From assembly GCA_030704615.1 (NCBI GenBank), contig CM060733.1, positions 14,508,001 to 14,572,000 of the forward strand: DNA of 64,000 nucleotides, read 5' to 3'. Each line of letters starts with the position of its first letter. Positions within the stretch are counted from its first letter, which is position 1. The notes beneath the pieces are model-generated. The model was not told the DNA's origin, made no database searches, and was given only the letters and a program-made list of their open reading frames with translations. A program made the translations under genes and the position numbers. Below are positions 54,991-64,000 of this stretch, one piece after another. Source of the DNA: Takakia lepidozioides. Its lineage: Eukaryota; Streptophyta; Takakiopsida; Takakiales; Takakiaceae.

Positions 54991-57900
54991 AAGCGCTCCT
55001 CATCATCTCTCATGACAATGCCGACGAATTGATCCCACCAATGGATTGAGCGAGGTTTTACATACCATGGTCCATAATCCATTCCTAGTAATGTTAATTT
55101 TTGTGAGCAATTCTTCAAATGTGAACGTAACAATTGCCTCTTCATCTTCTTGGAGTGATAGCCGGAAGTAAATTGACAGTAAATCGATTCTTTGATGTCC
55201 TAACCATGCCCAATCCTTGTTGTGCAGTAAAATGCAAACTCGTAACCACAGCTGTAGAAGCGCCTACACGCTAAGACGAGACTTGGGCGCACGCGGCCAA
55301 GGTGACGACATACTAGCTAGGGGAGGGGTTGTGGTGAGTCGCGGTATAGGGAGAGGAAAGACAGATCGCAACCCGTCTTATTGTCGCCCTTACAGTACAG
55401 TTCAAACATTTCCAAGTTACCGCTAGTTATACCGAATTGGTAGCCTACTATGTTGTCTTTGCAGCTTCATACTGTCATTTTGACACCAGAGTCCCACTCA
55501 ATGCTCGTCTCAGACTTAATCTAATTCATAAGTGCTTCACCAGCGATTCCCCAATTAACTAACAACATGTTATGTTTTGGCAGTACAATGCCGAAACTGT
55601 CTGGCTAAAGATAAAAAGACGATCCGAAAATAAAATTTTACCCATTTATGCATCTACATATATGGCGACCAATGGGGAACACTCGTCCCGAGTGCAAAGA
55701 AATCCAGGATCTCTGGTTCGTAAATCCCCCTACTAGGGTATCCCTGATATCCCTTGGAGTCAACGACTCTCTTGAAAAGATGGAAAAATAAAAGTTTCCC
55801 ATGGGCTCTTCCTCTGCGGAGAGAGTTCGTCTTCCGGGAGAGAAGTGGAAAATAAAAATAAATAGACAAAAAATACTTCAAAGCCACCCGACTCGCCCTC
55901 TTCGGAGAGAGTTTGAGTTCCCAGATAAAAACATTTCAAAACCGCCATTCTCCCCCACCGGACTGGGTTCGAATCCCCTAGATGATGAATGAAGATATGC
56001 ACGGTACAAATTGATGGTCCTCCTTTAAAATAGCCTTGGAAGGACTTTTGGTTCCTATGCTAAAATGAAAAACGATTAGATACTCGAGGACCCTACTCCC
56101 ATGGGTGCCCCAGATTTCCTTCGGGTGCCCCAAACTAAGACCTAATCAGAGGGATGCTCCTGTCAGGATGCTCCAGGGAGGCCGTCTGCTCCTACCATCC
56201 GAAAAAGATTGGATACTCAAGGACCCTACTCATAGTAAACGCACCAAAATATAAGGACCATGGTACAATACTTGACTATCCGTGACTGGATACTTGCGGA
56301 CCCTACCCTGGAGTACGCACCATTTCTAAATTCCTACACAGATGTCACAGGCCCTTCTGCGTTTCCTGTGCCTGATCTCCCTCAATTCTGTGAGGGGAGC
56401 AACAACCACTGCTCTGAAGCTCACATTTTACCCCCTCACTGATTTTCTGACTTTTCTTTCTCTACGAGGAATGCTGCATCGGGATAAGGTGACAATGACA
56501 AAAAGGTCTAAAGTTAGAATCCATGTACGGGTTGTCGCAGTGCTCCATACAGGGAGCATCGGTATTGCAGAATGCTTGATACAACAAGCATTTACTTTTT
56601 CCTTGACACATGCACTAGCAAACACAGATTTATTCTATGATATAGAAAGACAAGTAATGATCGACAGTATGCATTGAACAAGAGTGCATATATTAGCCAA
56701 CTCATTGTAATTCCCATTCCTGCACCTATGGTTCATCACTTGGTGAAGAAGAAAAGAAACTCACAACGAGTGATTAACAACGAAGATGTAGAAGTCTTCT
56801 ACCTTGGCAAATGAATGGTCATAGCTTTCCTAGCTTACGCCATATCAAACAAATCATACTTCCTATAAAGTTGGGTTAGATTACCGCACTCTATGTGCCC
56901 CGTATCCCAAGGTCTGTCCTTGTAGACTCCAATAACTACCCGAAAATCAAACTGGAGAATAAAACACCTCTTCAATGCAACTTAGTTGCCCCACATCCCA
57001 AGGTCTACTTTGGAACTTCAAGAAAGGGTGTACAACAACCTAATGGATAAGAGTCCTATTGACTGCTGCCCAGCGGAGGAGTTTCATTGGATTATTGCAA
57101 CTTAGTTGCCCCACACTCCATCTTGTTATGGAGCTCCAATAACCAATGAGTCAATGGATAGGAAATACTAACATTTCCTTCCGACAACCAGGATAAAATT
57201 CTATAGATTTTTCCCGACAGGCTCAATGGCCCAGATCAATAGGAGGACGAAGGCATGTCATCACTATGTTCCATGATGAGTTGAGACACAAAGCAGATGG
57301 CAGGAAAGAGGGATGGCTATGGATGTCCTGGCGGGCGGACATGGCAGGGACCCCTGACCACCCCACATGCCCCTTCCGGCAGCCATGCATGGTACTCACA
57401 TATAAGGACGCCACGTTGCAGGTCAACCGACGTGGCGTCCCTCTAGCCATGCGATTCATGCAACCCCATGCATGCCAAAAAACATTCGGGCGGCGCATTT
57501 ATTCAATCTGCATGCTCTAAAGCCCGTTAAAAAACTATTTTCAAGCGACATATTTCATCTTTAGGATGCAGGTTCATCCGACTTCATCTGCGACAATGGT
57601 GGGCCCCGAAAAACTCAAGCGACCCGATTTGGGTCGCTTGAGCATTTAGGGGTTAAAGGACATTTTCATCTATGGAGGGCAAAGTTCTTAACGGATTTCA
57701 TCCATTCAAAGTTCATAACAAAGCTGACAAGATGGGCTTTAAAATGTTTGTAAGCAAATTGTATTTGGACAAGATTAGCGAATTATCCATCTATGTGTAG
57801 GAGGAGGGGTCCAACATAGAGCTTGTAAGGTCAATAGGTCATCTAAGCATCCATAATTGTTGCAACCTTACTGATATCACAGGGTTTGATACGTTACATG

Positions 57901-60050
57901 AGCATGGTTGAGTTCCATCATTACACACGAAAGTGGTCAATGTGGTCATATTTTAAGGTAAACAAGCATTAGCTTCTTGCCATGTGCAGTCCACCTAATA
58001 CCATGCAATGGTGTGCTTTAAACAAATCTGCTTGATTTGGAAGACCGTGCAGGGACAACTGTAGACATGAAGATACCTATAGTTGTTCGAAGCTTTACGA
58101 TAGTCAATCCTTAGTCAATTGTGCAGCCATAGGTGACAAGACATCAAGTAATATCACATGTGTTGATTATTCATCAGTGGTGATCATTATGTTCGGTCAT
58201 AGGTCTGTGTCCAGTGATAGGCCTCAGTGCCCTACTTATAGAGTTCCACGGATAAATTCTGATGCCATCGCCGATGAAAGATGAAGATCATATGTGGGTG
58301 AAGGTCGTCGTAGATGATGAGATGTGTCTGTGATGGTGCATGTTCTCCTGGCCTGACTTTTAGCTTATTCATTACTGTCTGACAGGTTCATCCCATGCCA
58401 TTAGTATTTACGGCGGGAGGCCGTTGCACAGCCTGACCCATGCTTGTTTGAGGTTATCCTAGAGCTTTGTGGCTGCATCTGGACCCTTCATTGATCTATG
58501 GGCCAGATCTGTTTGTAATATGGGCACCCCGTGCATGCTGCCAGGTGGGGGTATTGCCTCGCCCTAGGTTTGGGGTACATAAGCTTGTTCCTGACCTTAA
58601 GTCAGGGCCCTTCTTCTTGTATGTACAACATGGTGTACGGGCTTTTGGACGTGCTCTGAGAGCTTTGGATGTGTGTATATTGGCTCTACATATGTTATAC
58701 GTGATATCCTCTACATGTTCATCTCTCTTCTCGTGCTGTAGAGCTTGCTCCTTCCGAGCTCTTACACCCCGAGTTTAACGTGCCCTTGTGAGGACGGGAG
58801 AATCTCATTCAAGCACAAAGTATGGTGGAGTCTTGTGGGTAGTGGTGGCTCTACACGTACAGTGATTTTGCGCGGTTACCTCGGGTTCAATCTGGTTTTT
58901 GGAAGAAAGTTTTTAGCTCAAGAGGAAGTTACGATGGCGCACAACTCACTCTTCGCGTAGTGCAATTGCATCTGTTTGTCTTGCTTGTTCTTTGTGTGTT
59001 GCAATGGCTTTTGCAGTTTTCTGTAGCTTGACGGGGAATGCTTCCGCGAGAGCCTAGGAGCACATGAGCCCAGCCAGGCTCACGCCACGTCAGCAATGTT
59101 TCTCACGTAGAGGACCTAATTCCGCCGAAGTCACCTATTTCCGCGGAATGTAAGCCGATTGTCACACCCTAGGTTTTCCAACTTTATTTTGCGAAAAGTC
59201 TCCTCCCTCTTCAAAATTTTGTTTGTAGAGAAATCACGGGAGGTCTGTGAATGGTATTCGAGCACGGGTGCAGGCAATTTCACAGAGTATAATGTCCGAT
59301 TGCGTAATGAACACGAACGAGAATGACTTAGTTTCAACGAAGTTCCTTCCCCCTAATTCACATCCATTTTTTTAATGATTGACGATTTCCAGACATACAC
59401 TAGGAAATTCCTAAAGCTGCTCTGCGATATGTGTAAAAACATGATAGTAGAACAGGGTGTCAACACTTGTAATGCAAAACACCATTTATTAAGCCAGTCT
59501 TCATCAACCCCCTCAAAAACCCGAGGTTCCAAAGGAACTACTTCCAGACATGGTAGCAATGTCATCTACATATATGCTAGCCTGACTGCCACGTTTTTTT
59601 TTCTGCCAAGGCCCCCATAGAGAGGAGAACAGGCCGATTGCTGGGACAACACACGTGCAAATGCCTCCGCGTAAACAGGCAAGTAGAAACCACGGCGGAC
59701 TTGGAGTCAAGTTGTATCCTTGAAAACTGAAGGATGTCGCCGGTGATTGGTGCCGCACTTTGAAACGAACCAACCCGAATCGTGTCAAGAGTCACAATTG
59801 CGAGATTTCTAATTGAAGGAATCATTGGAATCACGGTTGGGAAATAAGCAAGGGAATGCCTTATCCGACCGCACGACAACAAACACAACTTACTCACACT
59901 TAAAATCAGAGTCCACGTCCAGATCTTCGTTAGGAACATCCGCCTCCTCGAGAACTGCCTCCTAGCGGGGGGCTGATGTTGAGCCCGAGATAAGCTGTTC
60001 AAGCTCGCTATCGAACTCTATTATATCGAAAGAGACGAATGAAATCCATA
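54991..60050. other. Largely unassigned DNA
   Basis: Several short frames exist (56342-56677, 58467-58778, 60002-59577 on minus) but none shows a known domain. A phrase like GATACT-(C/T)-(A/G/C)AGGACCCTACTC recurs near 56078, 56212 and 56285. A GGTTCGAATCCCC word at about 55967 resembles a Pol III B box without a convincing A box. Confidence 0.4.
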
Positions 60051-60051
60051 G

Positions 60052-60087
60052 CATAATCAAGGTTGCATTAAGACAACCTTGATTATG
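60052..60087. other. Perfect 14-bp hairpin
   Basis: CATAATCAAGGTTG faces CAACCTTGATTATG over an 8-base loop. Two direct repeats of about 60 bp (60155 and 60236, beginning ATGCTTTCATTTCTCA) follow, and each contains part of the stem (TCAAGGTTGC). Confidence 0.75.
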
Positions 60088-60415
60088 TACAACAAAACGA
60101 AGAACAACATGGCCAGCAATCATACAAAATGCAAAAAACATTCTTCAAGAAATGATGCTTTCATTTCTCAATTCAAGGTTGCGTCAATGCAAGGGTGATT
60201 TGCATCACCATCTTTATAAAATAAAGTAAAATAAAATGCTTTCATTTCTCAAATCAAGGTTGCATCAACGCGAGGTTGACTTGCATCACCCTCCCTAACC
60301 AAAAAAAAAAAAAAAACTTGTCAAACCTAGAGCGTGCTGTCGGTGGTGAGACTGGGGTGATGACTAGCCAACCATAAGAGTGTTTGCGGCCCGGTTATCA
60401 GCGTCACGTTCGTCA

Positions 60416-60449
60416 GTCAGCGTCAGGTCACGTCAGACCTGACGCTGAC
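60416..60449. other. Perfect 14-bp hairpin of CGTCA words
   Basis: GTCAGCGTCAGGTC faces GACCTGACGCTGAC with a 6-base loop (ACGTCA). More CACGTCAG words lie on both sides. It stands 70 bases before the palindromic array. Confidence 0.75.
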
Positions 60450-60509
60450 GGGACCTCCGTCACGTCAGGTTCGAGAAATATTCTGGTAAAAACAATACCA
60501 GGTAAAATA

Positions 60510-62180
60510 CTACCACTTAAGCAGCCACGTCGCCGACACGGTGTCGGTGGCAAATACATTTTGAAAATTAACAAAATGAACACGACCGCCTATTCGCTTT
60601 ATTTTTCGAAATTAAAAAAAAATAGCGACCACCGTATTGGCGGTCGCTTCAATATTTATTTTCTTAAAAGCAAGATTGGCGGTCAAACTGGCGGTTGCCT
60701 TATTTTTTGAAATAGAAAAAGAAATAGCGACCGCCATATTGGGGATCGCTTCAAATGTTTTTTTTTAAAAGCAAGATTGGCGGTCGCACTGGCGGTCGTC
60801 TTATTTTTCGAATTAAAAAAATAAATAACGACCTCTATGCTGGCGGTCGCTTCAATTTATTGTCTTAAAAAAACAAGATTGGCAGTCGTATTGGCGGTCG
60901 CACGGTGGCAAATACATTTTTGAAAATTAACAAAATGAACGCGACCGCCAATTATGGCGGTCGCTTTATTTTTAAAAATTAAAAAATAAATAGCGACGCC
61001 GTATTGGCGGTCGCTTCAATTTTTATTTTTTTAAATGCAAGATTGGCGGTCGGACTGGCGGTCGCCTTATTTTTTGAAATAGAAAAAGAAATAGCGACCG
61101 CCATATTGGCGGTCGCTTCAAATGTTTTTTTTTTAAAAGCAAGATTGGCGGTCGCACTGGCAGTCGTCTTATTTTTCGAATTAAAAAAATAAATAGCGAC
61201 CGCTATGCTAGCGATCGCTTCAATTTATTGTCTTAAAAAAACAAGATTGGCAGTCGTATTGGCGGTCGCCTAATTTAAAAAAGAAAACAAGCGATTGCCG
61301 TATTGGCGGTCGCACGGTGGCAAATACATTTTTGAAAATTAACAAAATGAATGCGACCGCCAATTATGGCGGTCGCTTTATTTTTTTGAAATTAAAAAAT
61401 AAATAGCAACCGCCGTATTGCGGTTGCTTCATTTTTTTTTATGAAAGCAAGATTGGCAGTGGCACTCGCGGTCGCCTTATTTTTTGAAATAGAAAAAAAA
61501 ATAGCGACCGCCATATTGGCGGTCGCTTCAAATGTTTTTTTTTTTTAAAAGCAAGATTGGCGGTCGCACTGGCGGTCGCCTTATTTTTCGAATTAAAAAA
61601 ACAAATGGCGACTGCTATGCTGGCGGTCGCTTCAATTTATTGTTTAAAAATAATAATATTGGCGGTCGTATTGGCGGTCGCCTAATTTAAAAAAGAAAAC
61701 AAACGACCGCCGTATTGGCGGTCGCACGGTGGCAAATACATTTTTGAAAATTAACAAAATGAACGCGACCGCCAATTATGGCGGTCGCTTTGTTTTTCGA
61801 AACTAAAAAATAAATAGCGACCGCCGTATTGGCGGTCGCTTCAATTTTATTTTTTTAAAGCTAGATTGGCGGTCGCACTGGCGGTCGCCTTATTTTTCAA
61901 AATAGAAAAAGAAATAGCAACCGCCGTATTGGCGGTCGCTTCAATTGTTTATTTTTAAAGCAAGATTGGCGGTCGCACTAGCGGTCGCTTTATTTTTCGA
62001 ATTAAAAAAAGAAATAGCGACCGCTATCTTTGTAGTCGCTTAAATTTAAAAATATACAAAACAGAAGTTACCGCAATATTGCACAAAATGAAAGGAAATA
62101 AAAACGACCGCAGTAGTGGCGGTCGCTTGTTTTTCATAAAAAATACAAATACGGACCGTAGTATTAGCGGTCGCTTAATT
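60510..62180. repeat. GCGACCGCC/GGCGGTCGC palindromic array, block 2, with 412-bp higher-order unit
   Basis: About thirty GGCGGTCGC-type arms lie in AT-rich spacers. Facing arms (GCGACCGCCATATTGGCGGTCGC type) alternate with direct pairs (TTGGCGGTCGCACTGGCGGTCGCC type). The marker CGGTGGCAAATACATTTT recurs at 60545, 60903, 61315 and 61727, giving spacings of 358, 412 and 412. Frames through it are by-products. Confidence 0.85.
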
Positions 62181-62603
62181 TCAAAATTACAACAAATATG
62201 GTTGTACAACCTTTTTTGGGTGGGCGCTATTGGTTCGTCATTTATTCATTTAACTTTCATTTCACTTTCATCTCTCTTGGATTATATATAAGGGAGGAGG
62301 GTCACCAAGCTCCTCACTTCTTTTGGCGCAAATACTTGAGGTTGCTTTGGATGTTCTCTTCTATTGAACGAGAGTGTAGCCCTAGATGAGGGTGCGCACC
62401 TTTTGCCGTTGTGGCTTCCACCAAAGCCACTTCAGCAGATTGTGTATAAGCTCAACACTACAACCCACATCGACCCACTTGGGTTGCTAACAGGTGTAGA
62501 AGTGTTGGGCTATCGCATTGCACTCTACATTCACAACACGTTTATTTATAGGTGACTGTTTTTTGTTGTTTGCATCGCTAGGTCCCAGCGGAGTGGATAT
62601 TGG

Positions 62604-64000
62604 GTGAAGATGAGGGAGGAATGGAGCCCTTGGTATACGACAATCCCGAACACTGTCAGTGCCACTGGTAGTGTTGAGTGCAACCTATGTGAATTAAAAC
62701 TTTCTTATCGTAAGGATCGGTTGCTTGCTCACCTCGGCTATAAAGCTGTGAAGAGCGCTGGGGTGGGTTTATGCCCCAAAGCATCTAGCGGATAAAAAGC
62801 CACTTTGCCTAGTGTGGAGGTAATATTCCAATGTCTTTGGATCTGGACATGACCTCTGAGCAGAACACTCCATCTTCCCGTTAGGATGCCCCGATTAGTA
62901 CCCAGGTGGGCGACTATTGTGAGGCTTCGGGTGTCCTTGGACAAGTGGGTTGTGCCGGAGCAACACCTGCTTCAACATCTCTTTGTGCCCATACACTTCA
63001 ACGGAGTAGAGGATTACGACAGCAATCCATTCAAGAATGTCTTAACTTATCTGCAAAAAGACAGTTGGATAAAAAATGGGCGCAGTTTTTCTTCGAGACC
63101 AACATACCATTTAATGTGGCAAGGTTTCCGGCATTTGCCTCTGCTGTTAGAACAACCTCGGGGTCCAGATCTACGTACGTGCCTCCGACTTATCACAATC
63201 TCCGCACAGGATTGCTAGAAGACGCCATGACCGAGCTTACCCAAAAGGTCAACGATAGGACGGGCGAGTGTATCAAAAAATATGGAAGCACTATATGTGC
63301 CGATGGTTGGAGTTCTGTCACAAACAAACCGTTGTTCAATGTCATGCTCGTATGTCCAGCTGGGGAACAATTCTTGGGATCGGTCGACACTAGCGGCGAG
63401 AAGAAAGATAGACGTTATCAATGCCAACTATTGACGGACTTCATCGAACAGGTCGAAGTGATAGAATCGTGCAAATATGCACAGACAATGCCGCTAACAT
63501 GAGAAACACTGCAGACATGTTGTTGGCACGTTATCCCCATATGTACTATTAAGGTTGTGCTGCTCATATTCTTGACCTCCTTTTGGAAGATTGGGGAAAA
63601 GAACAGTGGGTGAAACAACTTGTCAAGCGAGCGAAGACTGTTGTGTCGTTCATCCACACACACCACATCCCTTTGGCAATATATAAGAGGCATGAACCCA
63701 AATACAGCCTCCGCAATCCAGACGAAACTCGTTTTCCCACTAACTTCTTGATGGTGGATCGGTTGGTGACGGTGAAGAACAGTCTGGAGCACACCATCAT
63801 CGATCCTCAATGAGATGCGTACACACGGACATTGCGAGACTCCAGAAAAACCAAGTCATTGGGCAAAAGTCGAAAAATTCGAAATAACATTCGCAGCGAT
63901 GATTTATGGAAGAAATGTAAAAACTTTGTTTATATGGTTGAGCCGGTGTTAATCGTCTTGCGGGAGTTTGATGGAAAGCAACCAGTAATGGACAAGGCAT
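62604..64000 (+). pseudogene. hAT-type transposase with BED finger and DUF659, truncated at window end
   Basis: The first frame carries a BED-like finger (WSPWYTTI..., CNLC, LLAHLGYK). After a frameshift, 62906-63502 reads FFFETNIPFNVARFPAF, YVPPTYHNLRT, CADGWSS, NKPLFNVMLV and FLGSVDTSGE, the pattern of DUF659 in hAT-derived plant genes. A one-base shift near 63465 leads to CTDNAANMRNTADMLLARYPH and, after a stop at about 63550, GCAAHILDLLLEDWG. It continues past another stop near 63811 to the window edge. Two frameshifts and two stops show a dead copy. Confidence 0.75.

Noticed and set aside
55955-55985. tRNA or SINE promoter at a GGTTCGAATCCCC word
   Set aside because: No cloverleaf and no A box at the right distance on either strand.
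61004-61192. Hydrophobic ORF in the palindromic array
   Set aside because: Its Ala-Val pattern is the translation of the GGCGGTCGC arms and AT spacers.
60510-62180. CRISPR-like array
   Set aside because: Repeat arms are only 9-10 bp and palindromic, spacers are similar to each other, and the context is plant DNA.

Overview
This window looks like nuclear DNA of a land plant with a large, transposon-rich genome. A fern, or possibly a lycophyte or bryophyte, fits best. The evidence is one long intronless PPR-DYW gene of the organellar RNA-editing type, a nuclear tRNA-Ile(UAU), plant-style splice signals, and remnants of most plant transposon classes. The organism is inferred from gene style, not proven.

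Left part (1-9.2 kb): broken 3' pieces of a LINE that carries RNase H, next to GC-rich GCGACGCC/GGCGTCGC hairpin sequence. Then comes the PPR-DYW gene (3655-6177), whose likely presequence lies just upstream in another frame, interrupted by a stop. A tRNA-Ile gene follows, flanked by a 162-bp tandem duplication.

9.4-16 kb, minus strand: a decayed non-LTR retrotransposon (ORF1, endonuclease, reverse transcriptase, zinc-knuckle tail) with several extra 3' tails of the same family behind it.

15,991-24,045, minus strand: the most striking object. It is an element of about 8 kb flanked by direct repeats of about 1.9 kb that are almost identical. It carries two intact ORFs: a Gag-like protein with an RGG-rich tail, and a reverse transcriptase that resembles Penelope-like (PLE) enzymes. 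I see no GIY-YIG nuclease, RNase H, integrase or protease. The very high repeat identity indicates a recent insertion.

24-43.7 kb: exon-like pieces of a LON-domain gene, a BED-finger fragment, a minus-strand zinc-ribbon gene in which a block with a 22-25 nt microexon is tandemly copied, and a broken TNP2/Transposase_21 (CACTA-like) gene.

43.9-64 kb: blocks of short palindromic GCGACCGCC/GGCGGTCGC repeats with AT-rich spacers (43.9-45.4 and 60.5-62.2 kb), and a GGTCCCGATT variant (46.4-47.2 and 53.0-53.2 kb). Set among them are a 395-bp Tourist-like MITE, a rearranged Ty1/copia element with parts on both strands and a single LTR region, a gypsy chromodomain fragment, a PIF/Harbinger fragment, and a broken hAT transposase running off the right edge. 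Most of 55-60 kb holds nothing I recognise.
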